A program made the position numbers and the translations under genes. Source: Smallanthus sonchifolius (lineage: Eukaryota; Streptophyta; Magnoliopsida; Asterales; Asteraceae). Taken from it: a stretch of DNA of 64,000 bases. Where the stretch lies: the NCBI GenBank assembly GCA_023525975.1, contig CM042034.1, forward strand, positions 28,360,779-28,424,778. Reading direction: 5' to 3'. Under the pieces are notes generated by a model. That model was not told where the DNA came from. It searched no databases and saw nothing but the letters and a program-made list of their open reading frames with translations. Below are positions 1 to 11,191 of this stretch, one piece after another. How positions within the stretch are numbered: position 1 is the stretch's first letter; every line of letters starts with the position of its first letter.

Positions 1-192
1 GAAGCAGACTCCGGCGGGCTGGAGCAGGTGGACGTCGGCCGTGGCTGGAGTCAGTTGAAGAGCGTGAAGCATAGCACGAGTCGGATTCTTTTGTAGTAGT
101 CTGAACGGCACCGGGTCTTGGCTTGATTCTTCAAACGATGCGACAGAAGATGGGCTGCTCGAGTACCAACTATGACCTATGAAGAGACGTTC
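1..192 (-). other. Open minus-strand segment at window edge, unidentified
   Basis: This GC-rich block stands out from the AT-rich sequence that follows. One minus-strand frame appears open across it and continues past the window start; it contains the stretch SSQDPVPFRLLQKNPTRAML. No start codon or splice site was fixed. It may be part of an exon of a gene lying to the left, or chance. No family is recognised. Confidence 0.25.
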
Positions 193-469
193 ATTTGAAA
201 TTTGTTCAAATGTGATTTTCTTGACAAGCTCAAATTTGATGGTTTTGTTAAATGCTTTTGAGTTTTTATTAAAAAAATTTACTTCTTTATATGGATAGAT
301 GAAACTTGTCAGAGATATATTAACATTAATTTGATAATAGTTCATTTTTAAAGTTATTATTTGAATACTTAATTTTATTTTAATTATTTTTAGCTAAATT
401 TCAATATTTATTTTTTTTATTTAAAATATATATTTATATATAGTATTTATATTTATAATATTTTTAAAT

Positions 470-565
470 TTATTCTGACGTCAACCGGTTCTTAAATCCG
501 GTCCGACCGGTTGGACCTTTAAGACGGCTGGTTCGCTGTCCGGTCCGGTTCTAAAAACATTGGTT
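470..565. repeat. Partial hAT-type MITE, related to 34940-35323
   Basis: The stretch with repeated CCGGTCC/GGACCGG words and the end GGTTCTAAAAACATTG matches the right end of the complete MITE at 34940-35323. The matching left end was not found within the first 470 bases, so this is an end fragment or a diverged copy. Confidence 0.35.
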
Positions 566-609
566 TTACGTGTAATCTTTAACTTATGTTGTATTTTATT
601 GGTTCTAAC

Positions 610-1390
610 TAGGGGTGTGTTTTTTATCCGAACCCGATCCAAATCGAACCCAACCCGATTAAGGGTGAACCCGAGGAACCCAACCCGAATTTGACATTAA
701 CCCGAACCCGATTTGCTTATATGGTTTGGTATTTGGCTTAAGTTTCTTCAAATCAGGTCAACCCGATTATACCCGATTATAGGTTTTAAAGAAATCCCAA
801 AAATTTATAGGTTTTAATATAAATATAATACATTAATCATTATAATATATAATATAAATATAATACGTAAGAACTTAAAGTTATAATATAAATACAATAC
901 ATCACTAAAATATAAATACAATACATCAACTATTATAACATAAATATAATACTTAAGAACATAAAGTTATAATATAAATATAATACGTCATTAACTCGGA
1001 TTTGGCCTCACGGTTGCAGCAACATTTGAGAATTGCAACTAGCATCTTCAACATCATTAATCAACATATTCATTGATACTCCATCGTCAACAATCATCTT
1101 GCATGGTTTTAATAAATTTCTAAAAGGTTTCAAAATAAACTTACAAGGTTTAAAAAATAAAAGTTCCATTTTTGTTGCTATATAAATAGGATAATGTATT
1201 TATTGTAATTTGATTATCAAACCCGAATACCGATTAAAACCAACCCGATTACACCCGAACCAAATAACTCGAAACCCGAGTACACATTTTTATATGGTTC
1301 GGTATTTGGTTAGATTTTCAATGTCCAAAAACCGAGGAACCCGAACCAAATAACCCGATTATCGATTAACCAACCCGAATGACACCCCTA
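610..1390. mobile_element. Non-autonomous hAT element (MITE), 781 bp
   Basis: Ends are TAGGGGTGTG and, inverted, TAGGGGTGTC. The element is flanked by a perfect 8-bp duplication GTTCTAAC (602-609 and 1391-1398), the hallmark of hAT transposition. The interior repeats degenerate AACCCGA/CCCGATT words on both sides of an AT-rich centre and has no transposase frame. The perfect duplication suggests a fairly recent insertion. Confidence 0.85.
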
Positions 1391-1398
1391 GTTCTAAC

Positions 1399-1952
1399 AT
1401 GATCTATTAACGAAAATTAGTAATTTTGATGCTAAAAACAATAACTAATTTAACACATAATTAAAAAAATGTTTAAATACCGTCTGAATTTTTCTTAATT
1501 ATTTATTGTTATTATTCTAACGATAGTTTTAATGTGATATTTTGAAGATTTCATACAAGAGTATGATATAGTTGTTTAAGTTTCATATTATTGTTATCGT
1601 TGAAAAGTATGTACAAACGATACTATTGTATTGATTCGTTTGATTACATCAGTTTTGTTGACGGTTCGGATAGCAGATTATCTGGTGTAACATACTGTAT
1701 ATGGCATGATCACGGCATGATCACTCGGTGTGCGTATATTTATATGATCCAACATTTTATTGGTTCTGAATTAAACGTCTCATATCTATATAATTATAAT
1801 CATAGAATTAAATTATAAGAAGACAATTATTTGAAAAACAACCCTTCATTTAACCATTAAAAAAAATCGATCCTAGTCACATATAATCAAAGACCTAAAC
1901 CAATCAATTCTAGTTTGATACGTGTTCAAGGAGTTTAACAACAGCAGTAACC
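1399..1952. other. AT-rich intergenic, no gene seen
   Basis: A 75-codon open frame at 1591-1818 has no recognisable domain and the surrounding composition is non-coding. The right part is probably the 3' flank of the minus-strand peptide gene that ends at 1953; it is shared with the paralogue near 33.17 kb. Confidence 0.5.
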
Positions 1953-2474
1953 CTAATCAGCGGTTTGACCTGGAAGTTGCACACACCGACCATAGCTCCT
2001 ACCATGAGGGATGCACTCGTTTGTACAAAACTCCTCACCTAACCCCACTTTGCACCCCACATTCGTGCAAAGTTTTCTCCCATCCCATCTAGCCTCCAAA
2101 CCTGACAACAACAAATTTGGCAACGTTTAATATTGATTAAAGTTTTTATTAGAAATATTAAAAAAAATACATCAAAATAGAAGGCAAACGGGCAACGTCC
2201 AATATTAATTTGTTACTAACAATAAATAATACATGTTCCATCTATTTAATAAAATTATATAAAATTTATCTATTTCTTAGTTAAGAAACAATATTTAGCT
2301 TGAAATCTATAATCCAATAAACCTAAAATAACCGTAATTAGTACTTATAATGATCAAACACACGTAATTCATATAAATAAGATGGAAAGTTTTTTGAAAT
2401 TTCAAGCATAATTTACCTTTAGTTACCAAAGCAAATGAGGCCGCAAGAATGAGAAGAACGACGAAGAATTTCAT
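1953..2474 (-). CDS. Small secreted cysteine-rich (defensin-like) peptide, two exons
   Basis: Coding exons are 2417-2474 (start codon at 2472-2474) and 1953-2101. The intron has GT-AG borders and phase 1, directly after the signal peptide, which is typical of plant defensin-like genes. The joined frame is 69 codons including the stop. The first 20 residues (MKFFVVLLILAASFALVTKG) form a clear secretion signal. The mature part is basic and has five cysteines: C-x4-C-x8-C-x3-C-x8-C, with CTNEC (C-x3-C) and YGRC (G-x-C) as in the cysteine-stabilised alpha-beta fold. The usual last C-x-C is missing, so the fold and function are uncertain. A frameshifted paralogue lies at 33.17-34.13 kb. The class is inferred from architecture, not from a database match. 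Confidence 0.7.
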
Positions 2475-3050
2475 TTGATTTATTATTTTTTTTCTTTGGT
2501 TTGTTTTGATGAAAATGGTTAGTATAGATGTATTATATTTATATAGTATTATTAGTGAATTTAATTGACATCCGAATATTCTATTAATGTATACTGTTTC
2601 TATGAAACGGATGTGATTATTTAATAAGGATCTTGATGTATCAAATAATAAAACAGTAATTATTTTATTTTATTAATATTTATAACCTTTTAGTAATAAT
2701 AGATTTATGACAACAATGACGTTACGAATTTATATTAATGACTAATTATGAGTAACAAAATAAATTAGAATTAAAACGCTTTTAAAAATTGAAATGTTAG
2801 CATTTTTCTTTAACCACACAAAATGAAATGTAGGAGTTTAAGATAAGGAATGCAATATATTTTATCGGGATAAATACAATATTTTGTTGCATATAAGTTA
2901 GGGTTATTGAAATGTATGGATGGTGTTAACAATGAGTTTTCATATAAATTGGTTTCTAAATAAATCAAAGGAATTTCACTTACATTTTAAAGACACCTAG
3001 CAAAACAATTACAACATGCATAAATTCATGATGAGATCATTTCATACATG

Positions 3051-3410
3051 TGATGCAGTCGGCCCAAGCGATCCAGACCCAATTTGTGTTCTTGGCCCAG
3101 TAGGTCCAATTCGAGAAACAGGCTCAGTCGAAGGCGTGGGCTCGAAAAATGGAAATGTTTAATTTGCAGCTGGAATCTAGTTTTAATTATTTATTTAGTT
3201 ATTGTTTAGTATTTGATTTAGACTATGATTTGGTTTTCTTTGTTTTCTAAGTTTATCTCCTATTCCGTTGGGTTAGGTTAGTCTTTAAATAGCTTTGTTC
3301 GTCATCGTTAAACTCAGTTTTTGTTTGTTTGGAAGTTAATAAAAGATTCCGGCGTTCGTTTCTTTGTTCTGTAATTCAACCCATTTTGGCAGTTAAGGAA
3401 AACTGCATCA
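3051..3410 (+). mobile_element. Solo LTR, 360 bp
   Basis: The segment starts TGATGCAG and ends CTGCATCA and is bounded by a perfect 5-bp duplication ACATG (3046-3050 and 3411-3415). It has a TATA-like TTTAAATAG near 3284 and an AATAAA poly(A) signal at 3338-3343, which places U3-R-U5 on the plus strand. There is no internal domain and no second LTR, so it is a solo LTR left by recombination. The family is unknown. Confidence 0.8.
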
Positions 3411-4842
3411 ACATGTGTAACACGGAAATAGAAAAGACCATTGTCGAGGATACATAATCATATGACTCTTGTGAAATTTCAAACATTGTTAATATAGTAA
3501 CCACCTAACGTCATTCTATGAAGGTCAACTGATACAATTATGTTGAATATAAAGGTGGACTAAACTCCTGGCAATGTTATTTAATCCCACAATAAACCCA
3601 TATTAACCACCTCGAATCACATGATGAAAACAAGATCATGAAGTTCTTCAAATTGTAAATATCAAACCACGGATATTTGAACTATAAATTCACGTTAGTA
3701 AATCATAATCACATATACATAATGACATGAGGAATTCACAACGAATGTAAAAGCTTTTCCAAGCGTACACACAATGATGCATATTTGAATAACAATCCTA
3801 TATGTTCTAATCCTCATTCATCATTCCTAATCAAATGTCATGAATACACATGCATACATACATACACATATCCATAAATAAATAACACATACGGTTTTCC
3901 AACATAATATAGTCAAAATGCCCACGAGATAGAACATATAATCTAGTCAATCAAACACACATAACCATTGAAGAAGATTAAAAAACATGTTAAAGTCATC
4001 ATTAGAAATCATATATGCATCACCAAAGTTTGCTAGGATTAATCTAATCTAGGTGAACCAATAGTTTTAGCTCATGCTAGCTACAAAAATACTTAAACCA
4101 CTTACAAAATTGGAGTGAAACATGGTAAGAAAGATGAACAAACCCAAAATCAAAGTAGATATATGACGTAGATCACTAGAATCCTCCTAAAAGTTGATAA
4201 TCTTCACCTTTTATGAAGTTTGGACAAAAATGCACCGGGAACAGTTGGATATATTAGGTTTTTCTCCCATGTCTCCCCCATTGCAAAATACGCCGAATTA
4301 GGGGTAAAACATTCTTGACGACTAATACGGGTCGTATCATGAGAATATGGGTAGTATCTAGTCCATACAATACAGTCTTTAAGATCCGATCTATATACGG
4401 TTGATATGGATCGTATTGAAGAAATACGAATCGTATTATATGTTGTTTACTTTGACTTTTTCTTCCTCTTTTGACTACAGCTTCTAACCTTTCACGATTG
4501 CCTCCGTTTCTCTTCAAACTCCATCAATTAGCCAACAAAACCTACAAAATCAATAATGAACCAAATGAGTGTCGATTCAAACGATTTGAATTAAAAAAAC
4601 ATTCAAAACGGGGGGCAACATGTATTATTTACATCGTATGTGTGTCTATGGGTGGGATACGTTAAAAATGATTCAAGTCCTAGTGTGAGAAGCCACTAAG
4701 AGTCGCCATGTACCTACGGGTTGATAGATAAATACGTACTAACATATTTTTAAGTTTTTTCAAAGTAAAAAATAAGGTAGAGAATTCATAAAAATATAAT
4801 GCACCTTTATAATGGATAAACGCATTGCGTTGCGTTCTGGGT
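3411..4842. other. Intergenic, no gene seen
   Basis: AT-rich sequence. Short open frames near 4254-4517 (minus) and 4471-4665 (plus) overlap each other and show no domain or coding signature. Nothing else was recognised. Confidence 0.5.
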
Positions 4843-4857
4843 GGCCAGAAAGTCCTT

Positions 4858-4956
4858 TTTTTTAAAGACAAATTTCTTGAGCTTCCCGGGACTTGAACCT
4901 AGGACTTTGGTGTTAAGAGACTTTGCTCTTACCATTGAGCCACCACCCCAATGACC
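4858..4956 (-). mobile_element. Short tRNA-derived SINE, 99 bp, perfect 15-bp TSD
   Basis: On the minus strand the element opens with a tRNA-like head containing an A-box-like TGGCTCAATGGTAAGAGC and a B-box GGTTCAAGTCC, then ends in a short A-rich tail. It is flanked by perfect direct repeats GGCCAGAAAGTCCTT (4843-4857 and 4957-4971), the product of target-primed retroposition. Its body beyond the tRNA head is very short, so it is close to a retroposed tRNA. Internal Pol III promoter elements look intact. Confidence 0.8.
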
Positions 4957-4971
4957 GGCCAGAAAGTCCTT

Positions 4972-5670
4972 AACTAGTACTTTCAATATTTAAATCTTTT
5001 AACAAATAATTACCCACGTTTTATTTATGAAAACCTTGAGTAGTTAAATGCTAAGATCCGCATTACTCTTAAATTCCCATAACATTTAGGGTAAAAACTA
5101 TTGGTCTTGCATTAATCTTAAAATATCCATTCTAACGATTGCGACAATTCATTTAATACATCCCATATTAATACATCAGTTTAACCTCATCGACCAACTT
5201 TAACTATTAATAAATTCTTATATTATTAGCCATTGAGTTTTCGTGAAAAATAAAGTCCTTTATTATTTTTAATCTTCCAAACCTCATTTCTTACAAGTAT
5301 TTAAACTTCTCGGTTATTTTTTGTGTAAATTTATAAATATTGTAAGTTTATCAAACTCATTATTTGCTTCTTTTCATTTTTATTTTAATTTTCCTAGATT
5401 TTTAACAAGCCAAAGCAAGCAAAGATCATAAATATGTGAAGCCAGCCAATAATATTTTAATATTTTTGTGAGCCAAACAAAAAACACCAAAAGGTGGTAG
5501 CAGTTTGTAGTAGATGAATGTTTTATGAATCTTCTCTCTAATGTTATCCACCACCAAGCAACCAAGCTTCAAGTATTCCTAGCCAAATAGCCAAGTCAAG
5601 ATCTAAAGTTGTTGGTGAACCAAAGACAAAACTTAAACACCCGACAACAAAGTGTTTGCATGTAAAGACC
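4972..5670. other. Intergenic, no gene seen
   Basis: AT-rich sequence with no supported frame, RNA gene or terminal repeats. Confidence 0.5.
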
Positions 5671-5688
5671 AGTAGAAGCAGGGGCGGC

Positions 5689-5901
5689 TCATTCATTTTG
5701 ATGGTCTAAAGCGAAGTAAACGTTTATATGTTCGTCTACATCTAGAGGTGCATTATATTTTAGAATGTTACGGATTTTAGTATGTAAAAAACCTTTTTGT
5801 GATTCTATTTCAACTTCTAGTTTTTGTCTCTTTTTCCTTTTGGAATGCCCGGATTCATGCTTTATAATTCGATTTGACATAATCCAAGCAAGATTTATCA
5901 C
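5689..5901 (-). pseudogene. hAT transposase N-terminal-like fragment
   Basis: The 70-codon frame contains ESGHSKRKKRQKLEVEIESQKG, resembling the basic region and SQKG motif near the N-terminus of plant hAT-type transposase-like (TTF zinc-finger/hAT) proteins. It lies just inside the left end of hAT element A. No zinc finger, catalytic RNase-H-like domain or hAT dimerisation domain follows, so it is a remnant. Identification rests on a short motif remembered from the family. Confidence 0.35.
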
Positions 5902-6400
5902 ACATCAGGGCCAATCTACAAATTAATAAATTCAAGTTAATTAATTAATCAAAAATTAAGCAAAAAATTCAGTTGAATTGTACGTGGGAATTGTGATAGC
6001 ATACAAGTAGAACTGTAGAAAACCTAAATTTCTAACTTCCAAGTAGAATTGCTTTAATAGTTCAGTTAATATGTCTTATAAATGAAAAATCCAAATATGT
6101 CAATCTACCTTATAAATGAAATACCAAGTTTCCAACTTCCAAGTAAAATTCGATTATAACTAGGCCTGGAAAACTGGGCGGGTTCGGGTCACGGGTCATA
6201 ACGGGTTTGGGTCATAACGGGTTTAGGTAAATACGGGTTAGGAGCAAAATGACTTCAGGTCAAAACAGGTTTGGAGCAAAATTAGTCCGGGTCAAAACGG
6301 GTCGTTTTTTTAAAAAAAAAACTATCATTTTGGTTCGAGTCGAAACGGGTTCAACAAATATGGTGGGAGGTGGTGGGAGGAGGCGGGGGTGGGGTGGGGC

Positions 6401-8409
6401 TGTAAGGCCTCTTTCCCGGGTGACCTCACTTGTTAGATTTACTCATAAACATAGTCATAAACACAGAACTTAAATTTAAAACATTCAGAAGTAGCGGAAG
6501 CAAACATCAGTCAAATTACATGACATAACAGCGAAAATCTTAACCATTAAGTACATAACATTTGTCATAACATATATAAAAGTGGGATGTCAGTCTTGTG
6601 ACGGGTAACCTTCACGCCTTCGCACGACCCTTCCTTTCTGTACCTGAAATGTATACTAAAAGTCAGCTAATGCTGGTGAGTTCTAGTTTAAAACTATTAA
6701 GTATGATCATTCTTTTCTTTATAAGTATACATACATTTCTATAAATACGTATTCATAACTTTTACTTTTCTTTATTCATTCTTATGTGATTACATAGATA
6801 TACATTCACGTTTTTCTTTCCTTTACATTCATTGGTCATACACATAAGGGTGATCAACCAGTCCTTTAGTGCGTATATCACAAAGACATACGCCCTTAAG
6901 CTACCGTCGTAGCCCTTTTACTCGTCCGGTCCTAGAAACCGTCCGCCTTAACTTTGGTCCGGCCAACCTTCGGCCGTCCCTCTTACCCGTCCTACCGTCG
7001 TAGTCCGTCATATTCGCCCGTCTGCCCTAAGGCATCCGTTTCCCACGCGAACTATTGTTTATGCAACCGTTATACTATTTTAGCATTTACTTCGACCGCC
7101 CATTAATGCCTTTTGTACGTCCTAGCTTGAAGGAACGTATCTTTCCCGGTTGCAAAATAGTCGTGTGGTCATCCGTCTACAGAAGTAGCCGTTAGCTTCG
7201 TTTCCGTCTATAACGTATACATACATTCATAACATGCAATATAAATAATTATAAAGCAAGATTTCATTTATTTACGTTATGCCATTCTTTCATTCATTCT
7301 TTATAAACATACGTTTCATTCTTTGTTCATAATTCATTCTCATATATATATATATATATATAATATATTAGTATATCACGTGTGATCACATTAGCATTCA
7401 TATCATTTATTCATTTAGTGTAAACATTTCAGCCCCAAAACATTTAATAAGGTTTGCACATAACATAGAAGGGGACACATAGAACTCACCTGATAAGCTA
7501 GTATTGGTTGTCCTATACAAAGGTCCAACAACGCCACGTACGATCTGAATTAGGTAGTTAAAATACACATCAGACCCATTCCCGATTCTAACGTTTTAAT
7601 CATTCTAAACATATTGACTTTACTTACTGGTCTGCTGCCTGCGCACTTAGTAAGTGCGCAGGGCCTTGCTCATGCGTACTTGACAAGTGCGCAGAGCATT
7701 CTTCTTGTGTACTTGGTAAGTACGCATGATCTTTCTCCTGCGTACTTGGTAAGTATGCATGATCTTTCTCCTGCGTACTTGGTAAGTGCGCATGATCTTT
7801 CTCCTGCGTACCTGCATACTTGGTAAGTGCGCATGATCTTTCTCCTACGTACCTGCGTACTTGGTAAGTACGCAGGACGTCCCTACTGCGTACTTGATAA
7901 GTACGCAGCACATGTTTTCTAGACAAGTCCGAAATTTTGCATGTTAATCCGATCATGCTAATCTTACAACTTTCTTTGATCAAAAGGTGCGGTTTTCACT
8001 CTAGATGCTAGTTCTAAGCTTATTTTCAAGTTTCATCCATAAAAACGTCTCCTATTTAGCTAAAACCCGAGAAATCCCAAAACGAAGAAAAACTCAGTTT
8101 AAGGTCGAATCTTTACCTAGATTATGATTCTGATTCGGAGGTTTTGCTCACGAGCTCAGTAGTAACGTGCTCCTTCAATTTCGTGTCGATCCGTCGACTT
8201 TCTCTCTCTAGACCCGACTCTCCTTTCTCTCTCTAGCTTGCAAGTGTTGGTGAAAATGAGAGCTTCAAGGCTGTCTTAGCCCTTATATACCTGGGCTTCC
8301 CTCGGCCCGTTGGAGCCGAGCCCATGCCCATCCGTTTTTCTTTTATTTTATGACGATTAAGTCTCTTTCGCGTTATTATTTACTAAATTACTATTTTTGG
8401 GATGTTACA
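6401..8409 (-). repeat. 3' LTR of the chromovirus (left copy)
   Basis: 2009 bp, beginning TGTAAGGCC and ending GATGTTACA on the plus strand. It aligns end to end with 12714-14724 with scattered substitutions and a few small indels, for example in the AT dinucleotide run near 7340. It includes the array of small palindromes at 7639-7908. Confidence 0.95.
7639..7908. repeat. Array of short palindromic modules in left LTR
   Basis: About eight modules, each an inverted repeat of roughly 9-10 bp arms around a 3-base loop (arm TGCGTACTT, loop GGT, arm AAGTACGCA). Most are separated by spacers resembling ATGATCTTTCTCC. Some modules have perfectly paired arms: CTGCGCACTT/AAGTGCGCAG at the start, and CTGCGTACTT/AAGTACGCAG twice at the end. 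These two versions differ by a paired change that keeps the stem. Because the units are palindromic, open frames appear on both strands (7614-7826 plus, 7624-7983 minus); I do not regard them as genes. Confidence 0.9.
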
Positions 8410-8425
8410 AGTCTACCCTCCTTAA
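8410..8425 (-). other. Polypurine tract of the chromovirus
   Basis: On the minus strand the purine-rich AAGGAGGGTAGACT directly precedes the LTR start TGTAACATCCC. This is the expected plus-strand priming site for reverse transcription. Confidence 0.8.
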
Positions 8426-8448
8426 AGAGGTTTCGTCCTCGAAACTGC

Positions 8449-9612
8449 TTATACGTTAAACAATTTAGGGTATAGTCCCCTCATCTCGTCTTCTTTTTCC
8501 CATGTAGCTTCTGACCCTTTTTTGTGCTTCCATTGTACTTTGACTAAAGGAATCGACTTATTGCGTAGTCATTTCTCAGCTCGATCAATAATGGCTATTG
8601 GTTCCTCCACATAATTTAAACTGTTATCCACTTCGATCTCGTCGTAAGGTATGTGAGCTGTGTCGTCAGCTAGGCACTTGCTTAAGTGCGACACGTGGAA
8701 CGTAGGGTGTATTCCACTAAGCTCAACGGGTAGGTCGAGTCTGTAAGAAACTTGACCCACTCTCGCTAGAATCTTGAAAGGTCCGACAAACCTTGGACTT
8801 AGTTTGCCACGTTTTCTGAATCGAAAGATTCCTTTCCATGGTGATACTTTTAACAGTACCATGTCCCCCACTTGAAACTCTAAATCCCTTCTTCTCTTGT
8901 CCGCGTATGATTTATGTCTGTCCTTTGCGGCTTTCATTCGAGCCTTGATTTGATCAAACTTCTCAGAAGTAGCCTTGACCACTTCGAGACTTGCGAAATC
9001 CTTTTGTCCAATTTCCCCCCAACAAACCGGGGTCCTACATTTCCTCCCATACAACATTTCAAATGGCGGCATGCCAATAGTCGAGTGATAGCTGTTGTTA
9101 TATGAAAATTCTGCCAATGGTAGATGGCTGTCCCAGCTCCCACCGAAGTCAATGATACAGGCCCGGGGCATGTCCTCCAAGGTCTGAATGGTCCTTTCCG
9201 ATTGTACATCGGTTTGGGGGTGGTAAGCGATGCTGATGTTCAGTCTAGTGCCCAATGCTTCGTTGAATTTCTTCCAAAACCTTGACGTGAATCTAGTATC
9301 CCTGTCGGACACAATCGACAGCGGCATACCATGTCTGCTCACAACTTTCTTGATAAATATTTCTGTTTGTCTTTCTGACGAGGAAGTCTCACGTATTGGC
9401 AAGAAGTGAGCACTTTTCGTCAAGCGGTCGACAATCACCCAGATTGTGTCATTGCCTTTAGCTGTTCGCGGTAGCTTGGTAATGAAGTCCATCGTGATCT
9501 CCTCCCACTTCCATTCCGGTATTGGTAAAGGTTGCATTTTACCGCATGGTTTTTGGTGCTCGGCCTTAACTAGAGAACACGTTAGGCACTTGCTCACGTA
9601 TTCTGTCATCAT
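8449..9612 (-). pseudogene. Integrase core and chromodomain-like tail
   Basis: The frame 8569-9612 begins inside the integrase zinc finger (C-x2-C of KCLTC). The DDE core shows the first D in ITMDFITKLP, the second in IVSDRDTRFT, and the E in QSERTIQTLE. The GPY-like region (SPRFVGPFKILARVG) and FHVSHLSK follow. A TGA stop after IIDRAEK cuts off an in-frame chromodomain-like tail (VKVQWKHKKGSEATWE, about 8450-8565). The HH half of the zinc finger lies in another frame (9566-10540), so a frameshift lies near 9600. The normal product inserts cDNA into chromatin; this copy cannot make a whole integrase. Confidence 0.85.
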
Positions 9613-10540
9613 TCTTCATGCCAGGCCACCAGTACTTCTTCTTCAAGTATTGATACATTTTATTTGTCCCGGGGTGGATAGAATAGCGAGACTTATGGGC
9701 CTCATCGAGTATTTTGGCTCTAAGCTCGCCAATCTTAGGTATCCACATTCGGCCAAACCTAGTTCGCACACCGTATGCATTTGCATCCAAATTCCCTTGT
9801 TGTCCTACTATTCTTTCCCGTTTTATATTTCCTTCTAATAGTGCTTCGTCTTGTGCCTTTGATATTTCACTCATCAAATTTGGTGTTATAATCAGCTGAC
9901 ACGCTTTGATCCGTATAGGTTCTGATTCTTCCTTTCTGCTTAAAGCGTCAGCCACCATGTTTGCTTTGCCTGGATGGTACAATATCTCACAGTCATAGTC
10001 CTTCAGTAGCTCTAACCACCTCTTTTGCCTCATGTTTAATTCCTTTTGCCCGAAAAAGTAGTTCAGGCTTTTGTGATCGGAGTAAATGGTGCATTTAACT
10101 CCATACAGATAGTGCCTCCATATTTTCAACGCGAAAACTACTGCCGATAACTCTAGATCGTGTGTTGGGTAGTTAACCTCGTGAATCTTTAGTTGTCGCG
10201 AGGCGTAAGCAATTACCTTTCCTCGTTGCATAAGTACGCAACCTAAACCCTGACCCGAAGTGTCAGAGTAGACTACTAAGTCTTCATTCCCCTCAGGTAG
10301 CGCCAAGACTGGAGCTTGGGTTAATCGTGCCTTAAGTTCCTCAAACGCGTTGTTTTGGGTTGGACCCCATTCATATTTCACTTCCTTCTGGGTCAACTTA
10401 GTTAGTGGTGAGGCTGTTCTTGAAAAATCTTGAATGAACCTTCGATAGTAGCCTGCCAATCCCAGAAAACTTCTTATCTCTGTTGGTGTCTTTGGGATGT
10501 TCCATTTCTTTACTGTCTCGATCTTTGCAGGATCCACCAT
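9566..10540 (-). pseudogene. RNase H and integrase N-terminus
   Basis: The frame starts in the RT connection (FLGLAGYYRRFI), then shows RNase H acidic positions in VVYSDTSGQGLG, PTHDLELSAV and IYSDHKSLNYF, ending in KANMVADALSRK. The histidine half of the integrase zinc finger (HKSRYSIHPGTNKMYQYLKK) follows, and the frame is then lost. It is separated from the RT frame upstream by a TAG stop at 10588-10590. The family product degrades the RNA strand during cDNA synthesis. Confidence 0.85.
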
Positions 10541-10588
10541 GATTCCGTTTGGGTTTATTACATGACCTAGGAATTGGACTTCCCTAAG

Positions 10589-11191
10589 CTAGAATGCGCA
10601 TTTAGAGAATTTTGCGTACAACTTTTCCTGCTTTAGCACCTCCAGAACCTCTCTTAGGTGACAGTGGTGATCACCCTCGCTTTTCGAATATACCAGTATG
10701 TCGTTTATAAAGACTATCACCGATCGATCCAACATGGGTCGACATACTCTATTCATCAAGTCCATGAACGCTGTTGGTGCGTTGGTCAATCCGAAGGACC
10801 TCACAAGAAACTCATAATGCCCATAACGCGTGCGAAACGCGGTCTTTGGTACGTCTTCTTCTCTTACTTTCAACTGATGGTAACCCGACCTAAGATCGAT
10901 CTTTGACAACCAACTCGCACCTTGCAGTTGATAAAAAAGGTCGTCTATTCTAGGCAGTGAGTATTTGTTCTTTACTGTCCTCTTGTTCAACTCACGATAG
11001 TCAATGCACATGCGCATGCTGCCGTCCTTCTTCTTTACAAATAGTACCGGAGCGCCCCACGGTGAGATGCTCGGTCTAATAAATCCTTTTTCTGTTAGTT
11101 CCTCTAGTTGAGACATCAATTCTTTCATTTCTGACGGAGACAATCGGTAGGGGGGCTTTGGCAACGGGCTCAGCTCCTGGCAATAAGTCAA
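10589..11191 (-). pseudogene. Reverse transcriptase, catalytic residue altered
   Basis: RT motifs in order: PWGAPVLFVKKKDGS, MCIDYRELN, LPRIDDLF, SKIDLRSGYHQ, AFRTRYGHYEF, LTNAPTAFMDLMN and FINDILVYSKS. The usual gypsy catalytic box is F-x-D-D; here the first aspartate is N (FIND), which should abolish polymerisation. The frame ends at TAG (10588-10590) where relatives read on into the thumb region. The upstream junction with gag-pro is shifted by a run of six C near 11150. Confidence 0.9.

Noticed and set aside
4858..4956. A functional tRNA gene
   Set aside because: Target duplications and an A-rich tail show retroposition; I could not fold a convincing full cloverleaf with a confident anticodon.
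7639..7908. CRISPR-like regular repeats
   Set aside because: Repeat-spacer appearance, but the spacers are also conserved, the array is in a plant LTR, and no cas genes exist.
7614..7983. Overlapping repeat-rich frames on both strands (and 13931-14298)
   Set aside because: They arise because the palindromic modules read similarly on both strands; they lie in LTRs and have no domain or start context.
8914..9899. Plus-strand frames opposite integrase and RNase H
   Set aside because: Shadows of the minus-strand polyprotein, which has clear catalytic motifs.
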